Part shown: piece after piece, positions 54,581 through 64,000 of the stretch
Layout of the letters: each line of letters opens with the position of its first letter
Numbering within the stretch: position 1 is the first letter of the stretch
Assembly (NCBI GenBank): GCA_963971405.1
Contig: OZ020485.1
Location: 4,154,001 to 4,218,000 of the forward strand
Source of the DNA: Psococerastis gibbosa
Taxonomy: Eukaryota; Arthropoda; Insecta; Psocodea; Psocidae
Reading direction: 5' to 3'
DNA: 64,000 nt
Notes under the pieces: model-generated
Database searches by the model: none
What the model was told of the DNA's origin: nothing
What the model saw: only the letters and a program-made list of their open reading frames with translations
Made by a program: the position numbers and the translations under genes

Positions 54581-54878
54581 ATAAATAATTAGATTACTCG
54601 TGACTTCGTGGTATTTCATTTTAATAAACAAAAAATAACAAAAACTTAGAGTTTTAGAAAAACTTGTTATAACAACCCGAATTAGTAAAACCCAAATAAT
54701 CGTTAAGAAATTAACTTTGTCTAAGAAACCCACTTGTGTTGAAAACACACTTGTGTTGAAAACACAAGTGGGTTTCTTAGACAAAGTTAATTTCTTAACG
54801 ATTATTTGGGTTTTACTAATTCGGGTTGTTATAACAAGTTTTTCTAAAACTCTAAGTTTTTGTTATTTTTTGTTTATT
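54581..54878. mobile_element. Foldback retroposon-like insertion with 13-bp TSD
   Basis: attgtgttgtttc occurs at 54568-54580 and 54876-54888. The insert is a ~42-bp unique part (also at 19412-19460) followed by the perfect inverted repeat listed next. The left half of the direct repeat's last bases overlaps the right arm. Confidence 0.7.
54623..54878. repeat. Perfect 118-bp inverted repeat, 20-bp loop
   Basis: 54623-54740 and 54761-54878 are exact reverse complements by direct reading. The loop at 54741-54760 is 'gaaaacacacttgtgttgaa'. Both strands therefore give the same short ORF, which need not be a gene. Confidence 0.9.
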
Positions 54879-54883
54879 GTGTT

Positions 54884-55165
54884 GTTTCTAACGCCTGCTT
54901 TCAGCATTTCTGCTTTAAGCAACCCTGTCAGCTTGGCGGGGGGAGTGAGTCTGTTTGTTAACTTGAGGCACCCTAAGGGCAGACCCTTTCACCTCGGGGG
55001 AAAGGGGAGTTGACTGACAGGGTAGACCCCCTGATTATAGAGGATTCTGAACCACTTGAGGAACACGGTAAAGTCACACGATTAAGTCGGAGGTGACCAG
55101 GATTAAACACGCACGTAGACTGTCAGCGCCTGCGCGGTATAGCCTCAGTGCGTTATCATGTCCCA
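54884..55165 (-). repeat. Repeat C-alpha copy
   Basis: 'aacgcctgctttcagcattt', 'gcaaccctgtcagcttggcg', 'ggggagttgactgacagggt', 'gattatagaggattctgaac', 'gtcggaggtgaccagga'. Inverse of 57110-57475. Confidence 0.7.
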
Positions 55166-55169
55166 CCAT

Positions 55170-55665
55170 GTTCCCCTGCGAACAATTTGTGACGGGAGCA
55201 ACTTTATTGATTAACAGCATACCGCACATCCAGAAATTTCTCGCGGCAATAAATACTGCTTACTTATTCGATGTGACTTGCAAAAATGTAACTTTGCTGA
55301 CAAAGCTGCTTATACATGTTACAGTGAGGGCAAAGTCTTGCCGAAGGCGGCGTATGCTATACCTTTGCTAAAACATATTGCTCAAAACATCGACATATCC
55401 CAGCTTGCCCTGATTTTTATTTCGACAAGCTTCGCCTATTTTTTACTCAACTTGTCTGTCTTCCACAAAGTGGTATATAAATCCCTAACGAAATACAATA
55501 TATTTGTTTGCAATATTTGCACTTTTTATTCTTCGCCTCGGGGCGATTTGGGTTCAGCGAGATTTCGCTATTTCTGCAATGTGATAAAGTTGGAAAATAT
55601 TGTTATCTAATGGTAACCTGGGGAGATTCCGGTACTTTCCGATGCATTTTTGCTTTTGTATTTAT
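55170..55665. other. No recognisable gene
   Basis: An open frame at 55093-55371 has no recognisable domain. Confidence 0.3.
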
Positions 55666-55669
55666 TGGT

Positions 55670-56010
55670 TAGTATACGGAAAGTTTGGCGATGGTAGAAA
55701 TGTTTGATTTCGAGATTTCAGCGGATATACCGTACACGTCTCGTAAAACTCCAAATTATATACAAATAAAATTTTTTTTTCCAAAGTAGGCTCCAATTAT
55801 TTCTTTTATTTCACATATTATATTGTAGTCGTTATTAATGTAAATAGGTCGCTTGCCCTTCAATGGTTTGGTTCTGGGGGAAAATAAAATAAAAGTTTTC
55901 ATGAAAAATGACTAAAAATAATTTTTTTGTGGAACCTTTCTATCGATGTTTTCCAACATCAGGTATACAAATACTTAGGTAGTATGTTTTGGGTGTTAAA
56001 AAAGAAAACC
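55670..56010 (+). mobile_element. R1 dispersed repeat, copy g (partial)
   Basis: 'atacggaaagtttggcgatg', 'tgatttcgagatttcagcgg', 'aggtcgcttgcccttcaatg', 'gttttcatgaaaaatgact' and 'cctttctatcgatgttttcc'. Confidence 0.6.
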
Positions 56011-56014
56011 AAAG

Positions 56015-56568
56015 TAACCCAAGAAAAGTTTCGACTTTGAATGAAAACGTAGTTTTTCTAAGAAATCCTGCAGGAAATACATGGCCCAATACAAACACAT
56101 TACTACCATTATTACTGGGTTGTAATGTGTACATGTGTTCTTTACTTCTTTACTACTCAGCGTTTCACCCCAGCTTTGCGATAGTGAAAGTCCAAGCAAC
56201 CAAAATTTAACTCTAGGACGTTCAATATTTTATTTTATAGAAGGTTTATCGTATAAAAAAAACAATTACAATATATATACAATATGTTTCCGCTCGTACT
56301 CGGTGTACGGGGAAGGGTTGTGCTCTTGATGGAGAGAAGGAACCACACAGGTTGGATTCAAAAACTCGTCTCATATATTTTACAATTACATGGGCAGACG
56401 CCCCAATTACAGTACTGTGAGCCGATTGGTCCCCCACTCCAGTGCAACCCCAACGACTACGTCAATGGAGAAGGCAGTGGCGGATTAAGGCCCACCACAT
56501 TCACTAATTTGGTTCGTATTATATGACTTTGTATGTTAGGCCAATTCCTGCTGGAAGTTGACCTTAAG

Positions 56569-56603
<35 letters not shown>

Positions 56604-57105
56604 ATGACTAATTTAATTCTGCAGTTGCCTCGCCTCTGTAGGTCAGTACCATGTACCTACTCATATTATTTATATCTCGGTACTTACCTATAATAATTGA
56701 AAAATGGGATAGCATGTACACGTACCGGTTCTTTTTGTACGTTTTCGCGTATGCACTTCTGTCTTGTGGCCGATGACCTACCACCACTGTCAGGCAGACC
56801 ATATGGAGTCAACTCAAGCCGTATTATTAATAAGTTAGCGGCTCGTCAGCATACGGCAGCAGTTAGGAGTTTGCTGTTGCTAATCAGCAGTTGGCCAACA
56901 AAGTTTGACCAATGACTGAATCAGATCTGCCGCAGATGGGCCGCCATCTTATTATTCCTTTCAAACTCAACTCCAGAACCAGGGTGGCCAACTTTCCGCC
57001 GCTCCTAAATTTGTAACTCAATTATCAATTAACATTATCATTGCTTTGCAATATCTAGATTGATATAATTTCGTACCCTATATCACCAGTAGTCTCAACA
57101 ATTGT
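56015..57105. other. No recognisable gene
   Basis: Contains the (TA)16 run listed next; otherwise short ORFs only. Confidence 0.35.
56570..56601. repeat. (AT)16 microsatellite
   Basis: Uninterrupted AT run. Confidence 0.9.
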
Positions 57106-57109
57106 GTAT

Positions 57110-57475
57110 TCGGTCAACACTCAACGGTCTTACCAGAACAGAGCCTGTTCCAAACTGCGGCTAACTTGGTAGCGTGCATAGCGTTGGCAGAGGAACATCG
57201 TGGGACATGGTAACGTGCTGAGACTATCTCAGTCAGTCTGAGTGCGTATCGTGTCCTGGTCACCTTTGAATTGATCTTGTGACATTACTGTGTTCCTGAA
57301 GTGGTTCAGAATCCACTATAATCAGGAGGTCTACTCTGTCAGTCAACTCCCCTTCTCTCTAAGGTGAAGGAGTCTGCCTTTGGGGCGCCTTAAGTTAATA
57401 AACAGACTCACTCCCCCGCCAGGCTGACAGAGTCGCTTAAAGTAGAAATGCTGAAAGCAGGCGTTGGAAAACAAA
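57110..57475 (+). repeat. Repeat C-alpha copy (fullest)
   Basis: 'ccaaactgcggctaacttgg', 'gtcctggtcacctttgaatt', 'gtggttcagaatccactata', 'gtcagtcaactccccttctc', 'gccaggctgacagagtcgct', 'gctgaaagcaggcgttggaa'. The 'ggttcagaatcc' is close to a polymerase III B box, but no A box is evident. Confidence 0.7.
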
Positions 57476-57479
57476 CAAA

Positions 57480-58110
57480 TAATCGTGTATTCGTCAGAGC
57501 TGGAATTGTTCAGAGTCTGTCAGACCATGCTCGGGTCCGATTGGACTATACGAATCAACGATGTGGGGACCACAAATAAATGTACCATATTCCTACCCTA
57601 CATCCATATCGCATGACTACTCGGCGTTTCTTCTTCTTGAATTTTGAGTCTCAATCTAATGATTGGTTTGCAGGAAATCTTTCAATTTTTTCTCCACTCC
57701 TCTCTTATGCGTCGGTCGCTTGGTGATTCCCTGGCATTGGTGCCTTCTTATAATAATATGTGTTAAGGAGTCCGCCAACAGTGGCGTAAATAACACCACC
57801 GCAACCCCCGCGGCGCGGGGGGGGGGGGGCGCAGCATTGCTGGGGGCGCACTTCGATTCCCAAAAATAATAAGATAATTTAGAAATCTACGTAATTAATA
57901 AAAATATGAAATATCAATTTGTTATCCATGTTGACTATAATTATGAAATTAGGAACTCCATCTCATTTAAAACTAAAAATTATCTTTCTTGCCAATCCTG
58001 CGCTTCACCAGTGGCAGCAGAATGCACTAGGTACCAACAAAACCAGACAGCAGCTGGTACGTTTTCCATTATTATTTTATTATTTATACTACAAACCTTT
58101 TCTTCTCATT
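57480..58110. other. No recognisable gene
   Basis: G10 run near 57820; otherwise nothing recognised. Confidence 0.35.
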
Positions 58111-58114
58111 CCAC

Positions 58115-58420
58115 CAAGACCGTAGGCAAGGGGGGCTTATTGAGCTGCAGCACCTTCCCCCAACCGAAATGAAAAGTTGAGAATTAAATGCATCTAGTAC
58201 CGTAACATGAATATGTCTTCCTCTGTAAATTATAAGTTTACTGCTGTTAAAATCTGAAAACCCCACTATTTCGGGCCTATTTTATTCAAAATTATGCCCC
58301 AGGGGAGACCCCGCAAAATGTTATCTGGCTGTATCCCCACTAAATTAGCATTTTACGTGCCTAAGAATACACTAGATAGGATCACAGCCACCCTCGAAGA
58401 AAATCCTGGCTACGGCCTTG
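58115..58420. mobile_element. hAT-type MITE with perfect 8-bp target duplication
   Basis: Ends CAAGACCGTAGGCAAGG and ..CCTGGCTACGGCCTTG. Flanks cattccac (58107-58114) and cattccac (58421-58428) are identical. Confidence 0.85.
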
Positions 58421-58567
58421 CATTCCACCATTGACTATCACTTATAACAAAGATGAAATAATACGACAAGGTAGGGCGCACCAAAGGTCTTGCGGGGGGA
58501 GCAGCAAAAGTTATTTACGCTACTGTACCGCCAATCATGTTCCATTATTAGGTGCCTCCTCCACTTA

Positions 58568-58939
58568 GGCGCCCATTCCACCGACCGGCTAGGGCTATTT
58601 ACAACAACGGTGACGTGGTAGCAGACATTTAAGACTTAGGCGGGGTTTCCACCGACCTCGCATTGCAGAATTGACGGAAATGTTTATTTTCCTCTATGCC
58701 ATAGATAAAATTGATCAATGATCATACAGTAAAATCACAAACAAACAAACTAAAATTAAAAAATGGCGTCATGGGATATGTTAAGTACAAACATTTTAAT
58801 TGTTTTCTATAAAAAGAAAAATTCTAATTTCTGTCAATGTCATTTGCGAGGTCGGTGGAAACGCTACCTAAGTCTTGAATGTCTGCTACCACGTCACCGT
58901 TTTTGTAAGTAGCCCTAGCCAGTCTGTGGAATGGGCGCC
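58568..58939. mobile_element. P-family MITE, copy 5 (composite)
   Basis: Outer arms GGCGCCCATTCCACCGACCG and the inverted ..CTGTGGAATGGGCGCC; the inner palindrome starts after 'gacttaggcggggtttcc'. TTA precedes it. Confidence 0.75.
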
Positions 58940-58944
58940 ATAAC

Positions 58945-60300
58945 TCTTCCTTCCTTCGTTTATTTTTTGGAGCACCCCTATATTTGTTATGTAGCCTAAT
59001 CGCCCCATGATGTTTTTTGCATTCTAATATATAACACCACATCTCAAAGACTTCCAACTTCTATCTTATTTGTAAATTCACTATGTCTGGCAGTTGTAGT
59101 GTGGTATGCTCCAAACCAGTGTCTTAAGCAATTTACCAATTAAGAATTTATGATGCAAAAAGCGACAAAGTGCAAATTTAAAAATCATCGTTCGGCATGG
59201 GCTCAAATTTTTAATTTATTGGGAAAGCAAGTGACAAATTGTCTAGCAATTTGGTAATTTTGTCAGCTAGCCTACAATGCACTTTATCGCTTTCAAAGAC
59301 CCTTATATCAGAGGTTTGTGTTAATTTGGCCGTTTAGAAAGATGATCTTGAATCATCATCTGAAATTTATTGTATTTTAATTGACGCGTCACGTAAAATG
59401 CTTAAAATGTATTAAAAATGGAAATGCACCATCTGATTCTATTTGTTAGCCGATATTACTCCAAATTAGCCAAAAGACCAATACATAACGCGGGTTTTAA
59501 AACAGAGACACATATTTAACTTACGGACCATCCATTTTTATCAGCAATCTAGAAATTTAAAGGCTACGATGGACACCACTTCTCTCAGTTCTTCCAGTGG
59601 AATAATTCTCCAAATTAAAAAGATATTAAAAGTTTTTGCCAGTTGAATCACAAAAAATCTGGCGCCCCTTGACGTCCACAACTTAATTTTTGAACTTTGA
59701 TGCCCCCTTTTTCTCTACTTTTTGTCAGATTTTCATTTCTCTACCGCGCGGTTTTATCCTTGGTATTAGGGGGTTTTTAAAGTTGGCTCATGTGAGTTAC
59801 GGCCTTTTTATCACCTTGCCGAAAATTATCTTCTTCGAATGTTGGATATCATTTTTTTATAGGGTATTTTCAAGAAAGATTACGTATAGGATAATATTCC
59901 AAAAATTACAATGTCCCTGAGTGCCAACTCTTGTTCCATAGTTCCTATACAGTGCATACGTTAGCGATACGTTCGGTATACGGTAGGGCAGTGGCGGATC
60001 CAGAGATTTTCCTATGGGGGTCGACTCCAACGATTGGGGAGTAATGGGGACGCCCCCCCCCCCCCGGTCTCATCTAGCATACTATTGTATTATTTCATGT
60101 ATAGGCACCCCAACATAGATTTTGTTTGGGGGGGGGGGGAGTTGGGCCTTGGTGACTGTGATCAATCTAGTGGAAATGCTTTTTACTGATAACTCAATTG
60201 TATCTAGAATGTATTCTTCAAAGGTTATGGTGCTACTCTTACAAAATAATGAGAGTTTAAGTACATCAAAAGTCAACTTTAGACAATGCTATAATGTCAC
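58945..60300. other. No recognisable gene; one-sided hAT end at 59991
   Basis: CAGTGGCGGATCCAG at 59991 followed by G and C tracts is a hAT-like left end; no right end was found. Otherwise unremarkable. Confidence 0.35.
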
Positions 60301-60304
60301 CTGA

Positions 60305-60410
60305 ACTACTATGACACATGGGGGAATGGCTCAGCTGTACTATGCGGCACGACGTCCAGCCAAGAACGGGCATTGGCTGAAGAAGAAGAAGAAGAAGAAG
60401 AATAAGAAGA
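60305..60410 (+). mobile_element. LINE-A 3' tail with (GAA)n
   Basis: 'catgggggaatggctcagct', 'actatgcggcacgacgtcca', 'gccaagaacgggcattggct', then (GAA)8-type end. Matches 29510-29645 inverted. Confidence 0.65.
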
Positions 60411-60454
60411 AAATATTGGCCATCATCCCAAAGAGGGGGGTCGGGGGCTTCCGG

Positions 60455-60655
60455 TCTCATAGGCCATGGTCAATCTGAACATTTCTGTGACACTACAGCC
60501 CTACTGAGCCTCCGAGAAATAATCTTAGATGTGCCATTGAAGATGTTGACCGCAGAGTTTGATGAAACATCAGGAAGTACCTTTAAGATCTACCATAGCC
60601 AATCAGCTCTGAGTCAACAGTATCATCATCTGACTCTGGCCGAGAAAGCCTCTCT
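60455..60655 (+). mobile_element. Family H element, copy 4 (degenerate core)
   Basis: 'ggccatggtcaatctgaac', 'actgagcctccgagaaataa', then TTGAAGATGTTGACCGCAGA..GAAACATC in place of the intact core, 'aggaagtac', and the box 'ctctggccgagaaagcctct'. It ends about 25 bp before the Ig exon. Confidence 0.6.
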
Positions 60656-60680
60656 AATTTAAACATTTGTATTTTTCCAG

Positions 60681-60787
60681 GTGTGGCGTTTCAACCTGAA
60701 TTTTCCAAACCTCTGGCAAACTTGAGTACTGCTCTGGGTCGTGATGCAACGTTCCAGTGTTCTGTTAACAGCTTAGGCGGATATCGA
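60681..60787 (+). CDS. Ig-domain exon, lachesin / DIP-like cell-adhesion protein
   Basis: An internal exon of a host gene. The acceptor is tatttttccag|gt at 60680/60681 and the donor is atatcga|gtaagtg at 60787/60788, both near consensus. The 107-bp exon (two leading bases, then 35 codons) reads VAFQPEFSKPLANLSTALGR and then DATFQCSVNSLGGYR. This is the start of the first Ig domain in insect lachesin, DIP and related neuronal surface proteins: 'PEF..PL.N.TV..GRDATF.C.V..LGGY.VAW'. The Cys in 'FQC' is the B-strand half of the domain disulfide. Those proteins act outside the cell, usually anchored in the membrane, in adhesion and synaptic partner choice. The next exon should open with VAW and carry the second Cys; I do not find it before 64000. 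No signal-peptide exon is identified upstream. Exact orthology is unresolved. Confidence 0.75.
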
Positions 60788-61014
60788 GTAAGTGTAAAGA
60801 AAAAAAATACTTTCGTTTTTTTTTTTAAATTACGCCAAAGCATATGGCTTCCGCCATCAGCTTAGTTGCAGCCGAATGCAACACATTTTAATCTGGTGAA
60901 CCTCTGCTATTGACGAGAGCTGGGCACGTGTTAGGGTGTTTTCTGTCCATTTCTTCCCGGGGGTTGCAGGAAGGTTCCGCTGCTACAATTCCGTCAGGTA
61001 TTAGTTGAAATCGA

Positions 61015-61075
61015 ATCTATATATATAATATATATAAATATAAATAAATATATAATATAATATATATATCTTATA
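61015..61075. repeat. Low-complexity AT repeat
   Basis: ATATAA/ATAAAT run, probably the tail of the adjacent tRNA-derived retroposon. Confidence 0.7.
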
Positions 61076-61099
61076 TCGAGGATATAAAAGAAACTGGAT

Positions 61100-61170
61100 T
61101 TGGCGGGATTCGAACCCACGATCTAAGCCTAACCAGGGAGTCGTTTCAACCGCTTTAACGAGCCGGATTA
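61100..61170 (-). mobile_element. tRNA-derived SINE head
   Basis: Minus strand: A-box-like CGTTAAAGCGG, then a perfect B box GGTTCGAATCC (61106-61116). The spacing suits a tRNA-like head. No intact cloverleaf or CCA-adjacent end is visible, and the AT repeat follows as a tail. The family is different from SINE-A. Confidence 0.6.
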
Positions 61171-61174
61171 TAAC

Positions 61175-61790
61175 GAGGAGGTTACCTCTTCAACCAAAGT
61201 TAACTTAATGTCAGTGTTATAAACTTATAAATACCATAAATACTGCAATATAAGGCATAGATTGATTTATTCAATCTGAACATGAAGAAAAAGCTTAAAA
61301 ATTTGTCTTAAAATTGTGGGAAAATCTTAATTACGCTCAAAAGGTGAAACTTCTTGATAAGGGTTGCAGATTGCACCTTAGTGTTATTAATTTTAATACA
61401 TCAGCAGTATAATATAAGCTTTGATTCGTACAAGGTGCTGTAAGCTATGAGTACCTAGGAGCAAAATATGAAAGCGCCAAATAATAATATGATGATGACA
61501 TGTGAAAGATGAATATTGTAATTAGAGCGTGGAATATACGAGGCACATACAGCATGTGAGTGCAGCAGAATATTGCATATGCAGTCGTGAGTGTATTGCA
61601 ATAATAAATTACGAATATTAGTTGGCAATTTAGAGTCTAGCTAGAGCATGTACAAGTGTGAGCTGTAAATAGGTTGCCGATTCTCAAAAGCTTTAGACAG
61701 ACGGTACAGATGGACGATAGTATCTCCAGTTATCGGCTGAGAAATTTTTTATGGGAAGAACGTTAAACCTGTTAGAAAGCAAGTACTCCC
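61175..61790. other. Intron sequence without recognisable elements
   Basis: Presumably intronic, downstream of the Ig exon; nothing recognised. Confidence 0.35.
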
Positions 61791-61794
61791 AGGT

Positions 61795-62070
61795 ATAGTA
61801 TAACTTATAAGCAAAGCTTTGTGATGGTAGACATTTTCGATTTCAGGATCGCAACGGATTTGCACGTTTTGAGGTCCCAGTGGCACTAAAAAGTGTCTTT
61901 TTTTTCGAAATGTCTGTCTGTCGGTCTGCCTGTAATTAGATTTGGGGCTAAACTACTTTATAGAGTGTAAAGAAATTTGGCAGGCAGGCTCACAAAAATA
62001 TAGCCCAGGAGTATTAAGTTTTATAATTTATAATTAGAAAAGCATATATACGGGTTCACTCGTACCGGTT
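61795..62070 (+). mobile_element. R1 dispersed repeat, copy h (internally deleted)
   Basis: 'agcaaagctttgtgatggta', 'cgttttgaggtcccagtggc', 'gaaatgtctgtctgtcggtc', 'ggggctaaactactttatag', and the other terminus 'gggttcactcgtaccggttt'. Confidence 0.6.
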
Positions 62071-62480
62071 TTTTAAAAGTTGAAAAATAATGACAAAACT
62101 TTGATGTAACCTTTTCAAACTGTCGAAAATTGAAAAATAATAGTTTTGAGTAAGGAGTAAACCAGAAATTCAGAGGAACTAGTAAACAATTAAATGAAAA
62201 TGCTGCTTATAGCTTGCCATAAAAGAGGCTGAAAGTTTGTTGGAGAGTTTGTCAAATCGAGCATTATACCCGTAGTTAGTTATGCTGAAGAATATAGCAA
62301 ATGGGTCAATAAAGCGAACTATAACGTTATATATTAATGGCATTTAGTGATAGCCAGTGGGCTTATGGACTTATACTGCGCACTTCTCGCCCTCCTCCAA
62401 AAACTGACCAAGTATTCGATAAATTGGTTTCTGTGACCTTTCCATACCATAATTGGGGGAAACCATGTGACCACCATAAA

Positions 62481-62677
62481 AAAGGGTGGATTTTAGGGGG
62501 GGGGGGGTGGTGAGTCAGAGGGGCCGGACCCCCCCCCCCCAATATATTAACTTACACTAGATAACAATGGGTTTACAGCTAGTGGGAAGTAAAAATAATT
62601 ATGTTTTTTAATGTTATGATCCACTGAACCTGCCCGCTGACCCCCCCCCCCCAAATTGGGGGCAAAATCCGCCCTTG
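62481..62677. mobile_element. hAT-type MITE with G/C tracts
   Basis: AAAGGGTGGATTTTAGGGG at the left, inverted as ..GGCAAAATCCGCCCTTG at the right. Flanks accataaa and accataac agree at 7 of 8. Confidence 0.75.
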
Positions 62678-62684
62678 ACCATAA

Positions 62685-63370
62685 CACTCCTCACCCCGAA
62701 GACAAGTGTGCTTTCATGAGCCCGATGTTTGAGCGTCCCTTCAGCCCCAAAAGAGCAGAGAGAAGACGCCATCATGCCTATATAATATTACTGGGAGTAT
62801 ATTAGAATCCGCGTTTAGAAATAGTAAAAAATATTCTCATCTGGGTTCATAAAATTGATCGCCACCTGGAGAGAAATCTGTGCAGCCCTATGGTTACTTC
62901 ACGGACCAGTGACTTTGCCACAATAGGGATTTGCCCACGGCATCCCTTGCGGTTTATTTCACCATTTGAAAATAGTGAAATATAAGTTTTTTCACTTCGC
63001 CATGCTCCCCCAGAGATCTGGAGCGGCGGGCATTTGTTATTCTAGAGGTATATCTACCGTGCTGGATATCGCGTCACTCTCTTTGGTTTTCTCTCTACAC
63101 TTTCTCTGCCGTATAAGCAGGTGTTTCGTTTCCCACGGTGCTGCGAATTTTTATTAACCTTTTTATAAAGAGAGAGTTGTCATTTTTGTAATAGGGGTAC
63201 CTACTCACGCGAGTTCGAGTCCCGTTGCTTTCTAATTCTTCATATTTTCATTTCTACCGTAAATATTGAGTTACTCTTTTTCTTGGGTTTTCTCATTGGC
63301 CTTTCTTTACCGCATGAAGGAGGTTTTTAGCTTGAAACTACTTTATCTACTGCGAAGGCATATAAATATA
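62685..63370. other. No recognisable gene or repeat
   Basis: Nothing recognised. Confidence 0.35.
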
Positions 63371-63377
63371 TATTAGG

Positions 63378-63580
63378 ACTTTTTACTCTATTACTAAGCC
63401 AACCTAGCGGAGTTAGGGCTATAAAGCCCTCTCTTACACTCAACTAGGAAGGCCCGGGACCGCCTGATTTACATGCCCTCCGAAGCATGGCCAGAAAATG
63501 TAGGAAGTGTAGGACTCGAACCAGCAACCTTTCGGGTGAAAGTCAGAGTCTGTACCACTACTCGACATGTCTTGGCTATG
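63378..63580 (-). mobile_element. SINE-A, complete copy
   Basis: Minus strand: 'gagtagtggtacagactctg' (A-box region), B box GGTTCGAGTCC, 'ctggccatgcttcggagggc', 'aggcggtcccgggccttcct', the hairpin gggctttatagccc, 'ctccgctaggttggcttagt' and an AT-rich tail. Confidence 0.8.
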
Positions 63581-63814
63581 TTTGTTGCCTTTTACGCGTG
63601 AACTTTAAGGTAAGTAAGTTATGCATCTTACATCAAATGAACGCTCTTTTAGAGATTTACTACTAAACAATTCTCTACATTTGTAAAATTTTAGATACCT
63701 ACTGTAGCCCCCACAATCTCCCCCAATAATGTTTAATGTCACCAAGGGATAGTTCGATCCCGGATTTGTTATCAAATACATTTGAATAACCGAAATAAAT
63801 GGTGTGACCAGACA

Positions 63815-63960
63815 GTCAGACAGTCGACTTTGATGGCCAGGTGGTAACGTCCTTGCACTTGTGCGAGTCTTTACACGCCACGCGTTCAGGGACGTGTCGT
63901 AACTCAACACGGGTAGGCTACTAACCTACAGAGGCGACTGAAGATGTCAATCGGATATAT
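63815..63960 (+). repeat. SINE-B copy
   Basis: 'ctttgatggccaggtggtaa', 'cgtccttgcacttgtgcgag', 'cgtaactcaacacgggtagg', 'ctaacctacagaggcgactg'. Head resembles a tRNA D-arm; no clean B box. Confidence 0.55.
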
Positions 63961-64000
63961 TCATTAAATTGTTTGTATGCGATTAATCTTTTATAAAAAA

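Noticed and set aside
54557..55013. Two similar ORFs on opposite strands as a gene pair
   Set aside because: They are the same sequence read from the two arms of a perfect inverted repeat.
55093..55371. Open frame as a small gene
   Set aside because: Starts within repeat C-alpha and has no recognisable domain or signal.
63937..63958. CTGAAGATGTC at the end of the window as a fifth hammerhead core
   Set aside because: It lies in the SINE-B body, where other copies read differently at this position, and the stem II partner and GAAA box are absent.

Overview
This is a eukaryotic window, AT-rich and packed with transposable-element debris. It has no operons and no bacterial or viral gene order. 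The only sequence I read as a host gene is one exon at 60681-60787 (+). It has a clean splice acceptor and donor and encodes the start of an immunoglobulin domain of the insect lachesin / Dpr-interacting-protein (DIP) type. That exon and the repeat spectrum point to an arthropod, probably an insect. The repeats include RTE- and Jockey-like LINEs, tRNA-derived SINEs, hAT and PIF-like MITEs, and a Penelope-like element with a GIY-YIG endonuclease. Species cannot be fixed from the sequence. Most of the window is probably intron or upstream sequence of that neuronal Ig-protein gene.

Layout. 0-6.4 kb: two copies of a dispersed family (called R1 here), a 5'-truncated LINE with a nearly intact reverse transcriptase and a 35-base poly(A) tail inserted into an older LINE, and the first of several nested palindromic MITEs (family P). 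7.7-9.8 kb: a hAT-type MITE followed by a ~190-bp tandem array. 10-17 kb: nested hAT/P MITEs, RTE-type LINE relics, a LINE 3' end at 14.6-14.8 kb and a small tandem array. 18-25 kb: SINEs (families A and C), one hAT MITE and long stretches with nothing recognisable. 25-31 kb: two elements with hammerhead-ribozyme-like cores (family H), a tandem duplication with a P MITE at its junction, a Jockey-like LINE with RNase H remnants and a Helitron-like piece. 31-43 kb: SINE-C, three hAT MITEs/LINE nests, a foldback element, two more P MITEs and a 1.5-kb TIR element. 45-46 kb: a truncated Penelope-like element with endonuclease, hammerhead-like motif, inverted tail and a 13-bp target duplication. 46-56 kb: repeat D copies, two R1 copies, SINE-C and a perfect 118-bp inverted repeat flanked by a 13-bp direct repeat. 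57-64 kb: more MITEs and SINEs, the Ig exon and terminal SINE copies.

How the parts relate. SINE-A carries the same 3' tail as the LINE whose ORF ends at 14735, so that LINE family probably mobilises it. Elements of the hAT group leave 8-bp target duplications in at least ten places and supply most of the poly-G/poly-C tracts. P-family MITEs are one palindrome nested inside a related one, copied as a unit. Several insertions sit inside older elements, which gives relative ages. Family names (R1, P, H, C, D, SINE-A/B/C, LINE-A/B) are labels made up for this annotation, not database names.
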